DNA of 64,000 bases from positions 1-64,000 of the forward strand of contig CDRNVI010000143.1 in the NCBI GenBank assembly GCA_977017575.1. The letters are read 5' to 3'. Shown in pieces: positions 1 through 12,016 of this stretch. Source of the stretch: Paramoeba atlantica. Taxonomy: Eukaryota > Discosea. The notes under the pieces were generated by a model. That model was not told the DNA's origin, ran no database searches, and worked only from the letters and a program-made list of their open reading frames with translations. A program made the translations under genes and the position numbers. The first letter of the stretch is position 1, and each line of letters begins with the position of its first letter.

Positions 1-978
1 CCTAAACCCTAAACCCTAAACCCTAAACCCTAAACCCTAAACCCTAAACCCTAAACCCTAAACCCTAAACCCTAAACCCTAAACCCTAAAACCTAAACCC
101 TAAACCCTAAACCCTAAACCCTAAACCCTAAACCCTAAACCCTAAACCCTAAACCCTAAACCCTAAACCCTAAACCCTAAACCCTAAACCCTAAACCCTA
201 AACCCTAAACCCTAAACCCTAAACCCTAAACCCTAAACCCTAAAACCCTAAACCCTAAACCCTAAACCCTAAACCCTAAACCCTAAACCCTAAACCCTAA
301 ACCCTAAACCCTAAACCCTAAACCCTAAACCCTAAACCCTAAACCCTAAACCCTAAACCCTAAACCCTAAACCCTAAACCCTAAACCCTAAACCCTAAAC
401 CCTAAACCCTAAACCCTAAACCCTAAACCCTAAACCCTAAACCCTAAACCCTAAACCCTAAACCCTAAACCCTAAACCCTAAACCCTAAACCCTAAACCC
501 TAAACCCTAAACCCTAAACCCTAAACCCTAAACCCTAAACCCTAAACCCTAAACCCTAAACCCTAAACCCTAAACCCTAAACCCTAAACCCTAAACCCTA
601 AACCCTAAACCCTAAACCCTAAACCCTAAACCCTAAACCCTAAACCCTAAACCCTAAACCCTAAACCCTAAACCCTAAACCCTAAACCCTAAACCCTAAA
701 CCCTAAACCCTAAACCCTAAACCCTAAACCCTAAACCCTAAACCCTAAACCCTAAACCCTAAACCCTAAACCCTAAACCCTAAACCCTAAACCCTAAACC
801 CTAAACCCTAAACCCTAAACCCTAAACCCTAAACCCTAAACCCTAAACCCTAAACCCTAAACCCTAAACCCTAAACCCTAAACCCTAAACCCTAAACCCT
901 AAACCCTAAACCCTAAACCCTAAACCCTAAACCCTAAACCCTAAACCCTAAACCCTAAACCCTAAACCCTAACCCCTA
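1..978. repeat. Telomere repeat array (CCCTAAA)n
   Basis: About 140 head-to-tail copies of the heptamer CCCTAAA, so the G-rich strand TTTAGGG runs outward on the minus strand as expected for a left chromosome end. Two units carry slips (an AAAACCTAAA variant near 85 and an extra A near 244), and the last units degrade into CCCTAACCCCTAACCTC. The array is essentially pure, so this is a true terminal array and not an interstitial relic. Confidence 0.97.
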
Positions 979-986
979 ACCTCTAA

Positions 987-1122
987 GAAAACCTAATGTT
1001 GCAAAAAGATTTTTAAAAAAAAATATTGATTTAAAAAAAGTAAAGAACTTAAACCTATAAAATAATAGGTTGAACTGGGCAAGAGCTATAAACTCTAGCT
1101 ATAAACCCTAACCACTAATTAG
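987..1122. repeat. Telomere-adjacent block, copy A
   Basis: About 135 bp directly inside the telomere, running from GAAAACCTAATGTTGC to CTAATTAG. A closely similar copy lies at 56988-57117 in the same orientation. The block contains the imperfect palindrome CCTATAAAATAATAGG and ends in degenerate telomere-like CTATAAACCCTAACC. The Copia pseudogene begins at its inner edge, so this looks like the join between an end-capping sequence and a broken element. I see no coding potential. Confidence 0.85.
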
Positions 1123-3960
1123 CATAATCATCATCAAGATCAATTTTCAAAAAAGCATCACTTTCATCAATAGTGCTTTTAGATTCAGTTTCAGGTTCAA
1201 TATAATCTTTCAACCAATTTATATTGAAGTATTCAGGGAGAAAAGTCAATATATTAGACATATCATACATTTTAGATTTAAGTTGCACTCTTTAAGAACT
1301 ATAGTCATCCACATATTCATCATCAGATTTATCTTATTTATATTAGTTATCATGGGTGTAAGGGAGATCAATTTCTGCAAATTTGATCTCTTTTGAGTTT
1401 CTACATATTGGTTTGCTTTTCAGTTCATTAAATGGTTCAATATCTTCAGAATAATAATATTTAAGCATTTTCTTTTTCAATGTTCATTCTTTCAATTTAG
1501 AAATTCCAAAAGTATATTCATCAAACAACACACTTAAGCATTAGAAAGTATTTCTTATAATTAGATTATATAATAAAAAACTATTCAAGTTTTTAGCAAA
1601 TCCAAGATTAATTGTAGCTCTGGATTTGACATTAATTTTCAATTAAGAATTAACAAAAATATAAGCAAAAACATAGTATCCAAAAATATAAATTAAATCT
1701 ATACTTGACTTTACACCATAAAGTTTCTCATAAGGTAATATCTTTTGTTCTTACTTAACAACCATTAAAATTACTTTGTTAGTTATTTTTTCAGCAAATT
1801 TCCAAAAATTAAGAGGCAATTAAACAACAAAATAAATTGTTTGGGTATAATTTCAGTGAGTTTCATTTGCTTTTTCAACAACACCATTTTTCTTAAGACA
1901 ACTAGAACTAAATTTTCTAATTTCAATTCTTTTCTTTGCACAATATCTTTTAAAATTAGTATTTTTACTAATAAACTCAAAGGCACTATTACATTAAATA
2001 ATTTTTACTTTTACATCAACTTGTTTTTGTAATTTTTGAATCACATTAATGATTGTTCTTCTAGTACAAGATTTTCATTTAATAAATCAAGAAAAATTAA
2101 CATTAGAATAATTTTCAATGATGAATACAGAATAGTAGTTGTAATGATAGAATAGGATAGATTTTTTATATAAGTTAACATAAAGCATTTCACCACATTT
2201 TCTCACAATTCTGGTTTCAGTATAATGTGGTTTCTTCTTATTCTTCACAAAGACACAAGCATTATAGATATAATCAAAATCAACAATCAATTTTTTGTAA
2301 TTATTAGATAAACCATGGATAGCTTTTGCTTTGATGGTTTGACAAGTGTTAAAGAGATAGGTCAATCTATCATAATATAACTTCAGTTCTTTTTCATACT
2401 TAGGAGTGAGAGTATAGCAAATTCTTTTCAGGTTTGTATTCTTTGATCCTATATATTCATTTACATCAGGTTTTTCAACAATTTTCACATAATAGACTTC
2501 TTTTACAAAGTGATTAAAGAAAGATATTTGATATAATTTATCTTTGCAGGGTTCACTCAAGAGTTCTTCAGAGAGTTTTAAATCAATTTTTTTTCTTGTT
2601 ACAAAAACACCATTTTTATCAAAAATCATAGAAACATTCCAATTATCACACATTTAAAACACAAATAACAAATTCATAGTACATTTGGTTACAATAGAAA
2701 CATCTTCAAGAGGAGATAGATTTACATTTAATTCAAGGTCTTTTTTCAATTCTACTAGTATTAATTCACCATTTGCTTGAGAAATATATGTAATTTGATT
2801 AAATTCACATGTATTAAAGATATGATTTTCAGAATTCATAATTGAATTGGAGATATTAGAATCAACAATTACATTATCTTTTTGGTTTATTAATTTCATT
2901 TTCATAATCAGGATATCAATAAATTGGAGCAAAGTGTAAATTTGAAAATTTTTATTTAACATTTCAATTTTTTACTTTTTTTTTGCTTTTTCAAAGGTAT
3001 AGAATTCAGTTTCAGTTAATACACCATTGGGAGATCTTTGATAGGATTTATTAGGGCAAGAATTCTTACAATGTTCAGCAAATTCACAATACCAACATGC
3101 ATTAGGACTTTAGGAGGATCATACTAATCAAAGTTTGCTTGAAAGGCAGCATACTTATTGATTCAATAAATAGAGAAAGATTGAAAGTGAAATGAGGAAA
3201 AAATTAAAGTTTGATTTTGAAATTTTTTTTTCAAAGTAGTATATGTTTTTTGTAAGATAATAAGTTCATTATCTTCTTTTCTTTTCATGTTTCTCTCTAT
3301 AATAAATTTTTCAGCCTTAATTAATATTTTAAAAACTTATTTATAAATGAATTCTTGAGCTTTAGATTTTTTTACAATCTTCTTAATCATATTATCCCAC
3401 TTTGATGCTTTCATTGAGTTCTTTAAATAATCTATTTTTTCCTTTTTAGTTACATCTCCACCAAGTTTCTCATACTTCTCAATTAACAAGTTTAATTAGA
3501 AGTTCATTGTAACAATCATTTTAATTTTTAAAATTCAAAATGTTTTAAGTTCTTTCTTCACCTTCTACAATTCTCCAAGTTTCTAAGATGAATCATAAAT
3601 CCTGTTGAGTGTTTTCATTATTTTTGCAGATTTACTAAGAAATCCATTGTTATGATTTCCCTTTGTGCCTCTCTTATGAGATTGCTGATGATGAAACAGT
3701 ATATAGTGTAGTGATTTGTTATTTTTATGATATTGATCACTTGATGATTTCTTTTTCTAATATTGAAATCATTAGTATTGTCTACTATTAAGTGGTGAAT
3801 CAACTTGAATCAAATCAACTGTATTTTTAATCCAAAGCACCAAGAAGAATAATCACCAATACCATCAAACTTTGTTTCGATATGTTTTAGTATCTTTTTA
3901 ATGTTCTTGGAATTATATTCAAGTTCAGGATAAGCATTTGCTATCCTTTAAAAAATGCTA
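1117..3960 (-). pseudogene. Ty1/Copia pseudogene: gag, protease, integrase, truncated before RT
   Basis: The minus strand reads through Copia Gag, protease and integrase in order. Gag has a KFDG..YSSW start near 3870, a UBN2-like middle, and a CCHC knuckle CWYCEFAEHCKNSC near 3065-3105. The protease site is VDSNIS near 2850, where the family has DSGA. A NLL.V..MCD segment falls at 2640-2680, integrase motifs NGVVE, LPLNFW and LPYEKLYG at 1720-1890, and FDEYTFGIS near 1510. The frame is broken by many in-frame TAA, TAG and TGA codons and by about two frameshifts (near 3110 and 3640). Reverse transcriptase and RNase H are absent because the frame runs into the telomere-side block. I see no CpG between 1000 and 3870. 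Domain identity comes from family motifs; cause of decay is discussed in the findings. Confidence 0.85.
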
Positions 3961-4571
3961 CATGTGAATAATTCCACATAAGGGTTTGCGAAAGAAGAGG
4001 GGATCTTTTCATGCTCAAAAATTGGTTTTAGCCAAGGCTTAGTTTCAAGGCAAGTCTAAATTCTTAATCTATTAAAATCAACAGATTTCTGAAGAGCAAG
4101 AAACAAAGAACAGAAACACATGTGCTAAAGACAAGTCAAAAATGTGAATTTTATTCTTAAAGCAAAAACAAGGGAAACATTTGAACTAGAGATAAAATGC
4201 AAAAGCAAAGAAAACATAGTTGAGATGGAGGTGTTGTACAGCTACTTTTGAACAAAACTAAACAAACGAACAAACAACCAAACTTCTGTAACAAAACAAG
4301 AAACACGAAAAAGAAAATAATGCACTAAACTAGAATACTAAAGAAGATATTCCTTAAATTGTCTTTGAACACTTTTATTGATCCAATAACTACTTCTCAA
4401 AACAGTTATACTTGAAAGAATTCTCCACAAATCTTTCTTTTCATCACACCTAACCTTTAATCTTCTTAGTAAACCACTTTTAACTTTTTTAATAAAAACT
4501 TGTACTTTCTCTTTTCTCTTGCAACCCCTGTAGAACTTAATCTGCATACTTAGCAACACTGTTTTGAACTT
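3961..4571. other. Spacer between two retroelement pseudogenes
   Basis: AT-rich sequence with no open frame I can support. It should hold the 5' leader or LTR of one or both flanking elements. I could not match any part of it to sequence downstream of the Ty3/gypsy frame, so no LTR pair is called. Confidence 0.4.
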
Positions 4572-7500
4572 ATGAACTGTAACACAAACACTGATGAAAC
4601 TGTTTTGGGTCAAACCACCCTTGGTCAAACAGCTGTGAATGAGAATACAACTCAGCAACAGCCTCAACCAAACTTGAATTTTGGCAATTTTGACCTTTCA
4701 ACTATCATCAGCAAGCCTGAACCAAATAAAAAAGTTCTTCTCCCAAAGAACCTTACCCTGTATGAAGCAAAAACCCACAAGACAATTCAAAAATCTTTTG
4801 AATCATTCTTGGACTCAAATCTCACACCACCTCCTGTAACAGGTGAAAACAGTCAAACACACTTTACCCATTTTCTCTCTAACATCTACTATACATGGAC
4901 TTACAACTTCTGGTTGAACCACAAATTTCTCTTTCAAGTGTTGTCTAAACACTTGAAGTCAAAGAGCTACACCATGGTTGCTACTTTCTTCCAATTTTTT
5001 CAAGATTTTTTAACAGCCATTAACATGGAACTGGGATCCAACAGTTTACTGGTCTCCACAAAGTGGATCATATAGTTAATGTTTGACAATTCAATCAAAC
5101 TCTCCCAACACCTTTAAATCTTCTGCCAAGCAGCAGAGAGAGAGTATAAGAGAGGCATACAGTTGACTAACTCTTGAATCTTCCAAACTCTACAAAACAA
5201 AATCCTCTCCTCACCTTTCTTAGAAGCCTGGCAAGCAGTCAAGAGGTTATCACCTGATCAACCCCCTGAAGAAACAGCTATCTCATATGAGAGCCAACCA
5301 AAATATTCTTTTATCTGCTCCAATACCACTTCTTCACCCACACTTATACTCTGCCTGAACCTTCATGGTCAGAAATTCAAAGATGCAGCACAACATCTGC
5401 AGCAGTAGATAATATGTTTGGCTTGTGCCAGTACTGATCACTTCTCCCTGAACTGGCCTCAAGTTCTCAGATACTGTGAACAATTTACCTGTTTTAACAA
5501 AACTCCAAACTTAACAAACACTTCTTTTGTCTATTGCTGCTTCATTCATAGATTCAATATCATCCATGCTGACAAAAATTATTGAGTGATTACAACTCTG
5601 CAAGCTGATAATAAATCACCTCCATCAAAGAGAAGGTACAAACAATCACCACACAATCCATATAGAAACCCAAATGCTCATGGGAACAATTCTTACAAAC
5701 CTCCTCACAACATTGGAAAACCCTCCACAAAGAAACCACAAACTGAAGAACAAATGATCAACTCATTTATTCCAAAGTTACTGGCTGCTTTGACTCTACA
5801 TCTTCAAAAAGCAGCCATACAATCTGCTGCTTTACCTTTACAACAACAACAAACTGTTGCTCAAGCACAACTTGCTATTCAACAAGGTAATGCTAATAAA
5901 CCTTTCCAAAATTACCCTATTGTTTTTATTAATATTGAGATTGATAAGAAAATTTCTCCTTTTGATAAACAATATCAGACTGTGTTATACAAACTTAACA
6001 GTTGTGAATCAGAAAAGGAAATCCCTCACACTCAAATATCTTTCAAATTGTTTTTTTGTAAAGAACACAAAATGTACTGTAGAATGATTGAGAGAACAGC
6101 CTATCAGGCACCTGCATCTGCTCCCTGTGAAGTAGAATTCCAACTGTTGCAGCATCTTCCAACCCAAAACACCCATCCACAAAAAGCTGATAAGGTCACA
6201 GCAATAATTGGGTTGCCACTGGAATTTCAAGCAACTGTGAAAGGCCTCCAAACGGTCACTTGTCTTGATACTGGGGCAGGACTCAATGCTATTAGCTGAG
6301 AATTAATGTAAAAACATGGATTCAAAATTGAGGAAATCAGAGAACTTGAAACTCCATTCTGCATTGCAATAAGAAATTCAACTCAAACTCTCACTAAGCA
6401 AGCAATTGCAACCACATTTCAATTTAAGGAATGCACTGCTAAGTTATGGTTTCTCATTGTTGATCACTTGCCAGTTCAATGCTTAATCAATCAACCAATC
6501 TTGCATTACATATAAATTGCATATAATCCAAGTGACAACACTATAACTTACAGTGGTAAATTCCAAACACAAGCAAACTCCCCCTCAAATCTCTCTAATC
6601 AGATGGATCCACTTACACTTGAGCATTTAAAGATCTTTAATCATGCAAAATTACTTTATGCCCAAGCTGTGAGGGCAAAGTGTCCACCAAGAGCTTTAAA
6701 AACAATAACACTCAAATTAGTTAGACCTATCACATCACCACAAAGATTCTTTATACTGATAGTCACTGGAGGTGAAAAGCTGCTGGCTTTTCCTGAACTT
6801 GTGGACATCTGTAGTGATGAAGAAATCACACTGTTGATAGCAAATCCAACAGCACAAACTGTTACCATACCAAACAAAGCTGTGCTTGGAAAAGTTTACA
6901 TGGTCAATGAATAAAATGTGGCTGATATAGAGCTCATTGAACTCACAAAAAATCCTATTACAGAAACAAAATTTAATTTCAAGAAGGAAACCCCTTCTCT
7001 ACTGAAAAAACTAGAACAAAACACAAAACACCCAATTGTAATTGGCAGAAAACAAAACCAATCTATCCAAAACAACTCCAAAAGGACAACAAACCCTTTA
7101 TTAAAAACAAACAATTTGATGACATTGATGAAGAACCAGTTATTCAAATGCTTGCAGCAAAATTGGTAAATTCTCAAAAGCCTACTGATGAATTTGATTC
7201 TCTGCAAACTCAGAATCCAGAACTTCAACAAATTTATGATGAGTTCAAAATCAATTCAACAAATTTGACAACTGTTCAAAAAGAAAAATTAGCAACTCTG
7301 CTTTACTCTTTCAAAGATCTTTGGAGTAAAGAAAAAAGAGAAGGACTTCTTGAAAGAACAACCTCTACCTCTCACACAATAGAGGTTGAGGGTCCATCAA
7401 TTAAACATAATCCTCACAGAACAAGTTTAGTTGAAGATTATATCATTTAGCAACACATCAATAAGATGGCACTTCACAAAGTTATTAAACCATCAAAATT

Positions 7501-10411
7501 GCTTTAGGCTTCACCCATCTTATTAACTGATAAGAAAAATGAAAAAATCAGATTTTGCATTGATTTTAGAGCACTTAACAAAGTGATAAAGAAAGATTCA
7601 TATCCACTTCTGAAAATGGATGAAATACTTGCAATATTGGAGAATGCTTCTTATTTCTCAACAATTGATCTCACTGATGCATTCTGATCAATTCCAATCC
7701 ATTCAGATGATATTGAAAAAACAGCTTTTACAAGCAAATATAGCCTCTGGGAATTTCTTTCCATACCATTCAGGTTATGCAATGCACTTCCAATACAACA
7801 ATAATTCATAGAGGCTGTTCTAAATGGTTTCTTATGGATATGTTGTTTTGCTTATCTTGATGATATACTCACTTTCAGTGCATCATTTGAGGATCATATC
7901 AAGCACCTTGAACAAATCCTCACAAGATTGAGAGATCACAATTTCATCTTACAACTCTCAAAATGCTCCTTTTGCAGACCCACATTCAAAATACTTGGAT
8001 TTGTCACATCAAAAGATAGATTATCACCTAATCTCAAAAAAGTCAAAGCAATCAAAAACTATCCACTGCCAAGAACACCAAAAGAGGTGAGCAGATTCTT
8101 AGATATGATATTATGGCTCAGAAAATTTATACTAAGACTTTCAGCATTAATCACAAATCTTCAAAAAGCAACCCAACTGGATAACAAATCATTTAAATTG
8201 ACAAAAAAAGCAATTAATGAAATTGAATTGTTAAAAGAAATGCTTACTGATGAGACATGCATGGCTCACCTCAATCTCTCAAAACAATTCTACATCCATG
8301 TAAATATAAGCAAAACTGGTCTTGAAGCCATTCTTACACAACTAAATGAGAATGGTAATCACTGAGTTGTTGAGTATATATCTTATGTACTTACTGAGAT
8401 ACAAAGAAAATACACAAATCCAATCCATGAAGATTTTGGAATTCTTTGATCACTCAACACATTCAAATATTATATTTATGAATGTGATTCAATCATATAC
8501 TGCGATTGTAGCAGTCTCTCTGACATAATAAATGCAACTGAACACATGTCCAATCACAAAATGCTCTGTAACTGGATCACAAGAATCCTGCAGTATAATG
8601 TCTGTGTTATACACAAACCAGGCAAACTAATGGCAATTCCAGATGCCCTCAGCCATCATTACACTACATATGACACTGAAATGGAAACTGATGAGATAAC
8701 AAATATCTTTAAAGATATGGTTGAGACAGCAGTTAAAACTAGGAACAGTGAAACCAACAAATCTCTGGACAAACAATCTGACCTTTTACAAAGATTAAAC
8801 TTCCTTGAAGAACAAAATGCACATATTTCTGAATTAAAAACAATTGAAAATTTAGAACCTGACCTTTTTCTTTTTCAAAAAACCTCCACAAGTTTGTGGA
8901 GGAACACTTTTTCAAAAGAAATTGACCAACCAGTTAATCTTTCATGACTTGCTCAAATGCAACAGGAAGATAAACACTGTTTAAAATTAATCAATTATCT
9001 TCAATTTAAGACACTTCTTAGAAGAAAATCAGCTCTCAAATACCTACAAACACAATCTCACAAATATTGAATTGACAACCAAGGCATCTTTCAAAAAATC
9101 GATGAGATGTTCCTAATAGAAAAAGAACTGCCACCTACAGTTCTTTCCAAAGCTTTCTAGAATGAAGTAATTGACATCAATCATAACTCTCCCACAGGAG
9201 AACACTGAAAATTCGAAAAACTTTCCAAAGTTATTCGAAATTCATTCTATTTTGAACAAATGTATACTTACATTAAAGCATATTGTAACTGTTGCTTGGA
9301 ATGCCAAATAACAACCAAAACTGCCCAATTGTACATAGAATTAAATCCAACCTGCAACATACAATACTCTGGCCTGGTAATCCAGATTGACTGCACCCCA
9401 GGACCAAACAGAACAATTTGAGGAAATTCACACATCCTTACAGTTGTTAACATCTTTACAGAATATCTCTACTTATATGCTATCTCTCAACCTGATGGTA
9501 ATACATCTGCATCATTACTCTTCAAATATATTTGCTTACATTCAATGTCCTTAAAAATCATTACTAATAATAGAAGAGAATTTGCAAATGAATTAATTGC
9601 TAACCTGATTCATTTGCTTGGAATCAAACACACCTTGATTTGCCCTCTCCATTCATAAAGTAATGGAAAAGTCAAAAAAACACATCAAGTGATCAAAACA
9701 ATGATCTGTACTTTCATCAATGACTTCAAAGATGATTGGAACCTACTGATCTCACTTTTAAAATTTGCATATAACATATTTGAATTTTCAGTTACAAATT
9801 ATATGCCATTCTTTCTTTTCTATGGAAGACATTCAATCTTATCCATTGAGGCTTTATATGACATAGCATACCATCCTGTTACAACAGCACATGAGTATGT
9901 TAAAACACTACAAACTCAACAAGATATAGTATTTGCTTGGGTCAAAGACTAAAAACAAAAAGCAGCAAATCTTTACAAAAATCACTATGATGAAACTTAT
10001 TATACAATGATTAAAACACTGAATCTTGGAGATTCTGTCCTCCTCACAAAGGATAACAAAGACAGCTCTATAGGAAAGAAATACTGACCACTTTTCTATC
10101 AAAAAATCTACAAGGTCACTGGTATCCATTCCAATGGAACATATACAATCCAAGATTTCAAATAGGAAAAACTTCTACAAACTAAAAACATTATGAGATT
10201 AAAAAAACTAAAAATTCAATATGAATTAAATCATGAACCTGCAAACCAGGCACTCATAGAACAACCTGTCTATTTTTCTGAGGATGACAAACAAATTAAA
10301 TTTGATGACTTTGACCTAGGTAACAATTGTGACTATGAATTAAAGAAAATTCTTACTTATAAATTTGACTCACAAGGAAGACTTCATTACAAAGTTCAAT
10401 ACAAAAATTAA
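4572..10411 (+). pseudogene. Ty3/gypsy retrotransposon pseudogene (gag-pol, chromodomain-like tail)
   Basis: From ATG 4572 one frame (with a shift of -1 or +2 somewhere in 7020-7150) reads Gag-like sequence, protease (LDTGAGLNAIS, 6265-6300), reverse transcriptase (RFCIDFRALN near 7555, YLDDI near 7852), RNase H (7930-8640, ending in KPGKL..IPDALSHH) and integrase (H..H..CCLEC zinc site near 9270-9305). It ends in a segment resembling the start of a chromodomain (YELKKILTYKFDSQGRLHY) at 10330-10410. About 24 in-frame TAA/TAG/TGA codons interrupt it. Integrase catalytic residues are altered: the second Asp is Asn (TNNRREF near 9555) and the Glu region reads NGKVKK (near 9662). I count only five CpGs in about 5.8 kb. 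No LTRs were recognised. The element cannot make a full polyprotein under the standard code. Confidence 0.88.
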
Positions 10412-10418
10412 GTTTCAA

Positions 10419-11753
10419 TCAAAAACCAAACTCTCTTTTTTGTGTCTTGTTAAGTTTATTAATTAATAAATTCAACCATTTCTTTAATGTCTCTAAAATC
10501 AAGAAATTACTTTTATTCAAAACACCACTTTCAAGCCTTTCAATCTTTTCCCTCACTTCAACCAGTTGTTGTTCAATCTCAGCACTCAATAACATTTTTG
10601 AAGTGATTGGAGTTGTTGAAGTTGGAGTTGAAGTACCAAGGATAGCAGTTTGTTGCAAAAAAGTGGTAAAAGCTTTGGTTAATACTTTGGTTCCATTATT
10701 ATCATTCTCACTTCTCTCATTTTCTTCTTCTTTCTTTTTCAATTTTCTTCTTCTTTTTGCTGGAAGAGAGCACACAAATGATGAGGAAGAAGTGTAAGAA
10801 AGAGAGTCACTCTCCAAATCAATTGCTCCACTGATTTGTTATACAAAAGTTTGGCCCATTTGACCATTTTCTTTAGATAGCAAATGTGTAAGTTCTACAA
10901 TTGTATTCCCACCTGAAAACTTGTAAAAACCAATTGTATTGTAATGACCTAATTTGTCTCAATTTGCATAACATTAAGCATATTCATGTTTAATTTGTTG
11001 ATATTTTATCAAAAAAGAATTACATGTTTAAGGCTTAAACTGATTGAGATTCCAAAAAGAGGCAACTTTCACAAAATATAAATACTTAGCAAGGTCATAA
11101 TCAGTTGGAACCTCATAAGCTGCATTTGAGTTATGAAATTTCTTCCAAAAGATTTCTGCTTTGATATCAAGAAGTTAGTGATGATCAAGTCTCTATTTTT
11201 TCACCACTTAAAAAATATTTGAACAAATTGTTACCTTCAACTGTAGCAGAGGTGAAACTCTTAGTTATTGGATCAACAAAGACACTCAGTTTTATTATTC
11301 CTTTATTAAGATTTATTCAACTTATTACACCTTAGAGCATAGCATGAAGGATTTTATAGGTTGGATTATTGAAGATTAGCAACATTTGGACAGACTTATT
11401 TGCACTCCATTTTTCTCACATGATATGTTTTTGTTCTTCTTCTTCTTCTTCTTTACCTTTTCCCTCTCCCTCTTCTTTCTCTTTCTTTCCCTCTTTTTTT
11501 CATTTTCAACCTGTTTCCTCTTCTTTTGAAAATGTTTCATTAGACTTGGCAACTCCCCTTTCTAAGACAATCCTTTGTTCGAACAAAGTTCTTTCATTTC
11601 ATCAACTGTTTTTGTCTTCAAATCCTGGTCATCCAACCACTCCCTTTCAACTTTAGAAGCTTCCTCTTCATTTTGACTTCTTTGTGAACTCTAATCCATT
11701 TGAAGATCATCCATTAATTTGAGTTCATCACAGTCAACAAGAAGTTTGTCCAT
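10419..11753 (-). pseudogene. SAP-domain protein pseudogene, antisense to the gypsy element
   Basis: From ATG 11753 the minus strand codes for roughly 440 residues, broken by several in-frame stops and about two frameshifts. Residues ~45-75 read TVDEMKELCSNKGL, a SAP-type helix-extended-helix DNA-binding motif. A Lys/Arg/Glu tract follows (11420-11540). Next comes an unrecognised globular part rich in Trp and Tyr (FWKKFHNSNAAYEV, KYLYFVKVASFWNL). The intact last 130 residues hold a basic patch (LPAKRRRKLKKKEEE) and a heptad-like coiled coil (EIEQQLVEVREKIERLESG). It ends 8 bp from the gypsy stop, tail to tail. It shares the CpG poverty and stop pattern of its neighbour, so it probably decayed with it. 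It may be an extra antisense ORF of the element or a separate transposon gene. Confidence 0.55.
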
Positions 11754-11981
11754 TTACCCCCAAAAGAAAAACAAAAAAAAACAAAAAAACAAAAAAAAAA
11801 CAAAAAAACAAAAAAAATAGCAACTCATCACTTTTGCAAAGATATGAATTTTTTATTTTTGTTCTTTTCACACCAAAAAAAAAAAAAAAATAGCTTGCAA
11901 CTTTTTGTCTTTTTGAAAAGATTTGGGGCTTTAAAGAAAGAGAAAAAGAAAAAAGAAAAAAGAAAAAAGAAAAAGAAAAAG

Positions 11982-12016
<35 letters not shown>

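Noticed and set aside
1117..11753. Genetic code with TAA/TAG read as Gln and TGA as Trp
   Set aside because: Reading the stops this way restores long frames, but the elements also carry frameshifts and damaged catalytic residues consistent with C-to-T decay. Neighbouring genes appear to end at ordinary TAA, TAG and TGA codons. Kept as an alternative in the findings.
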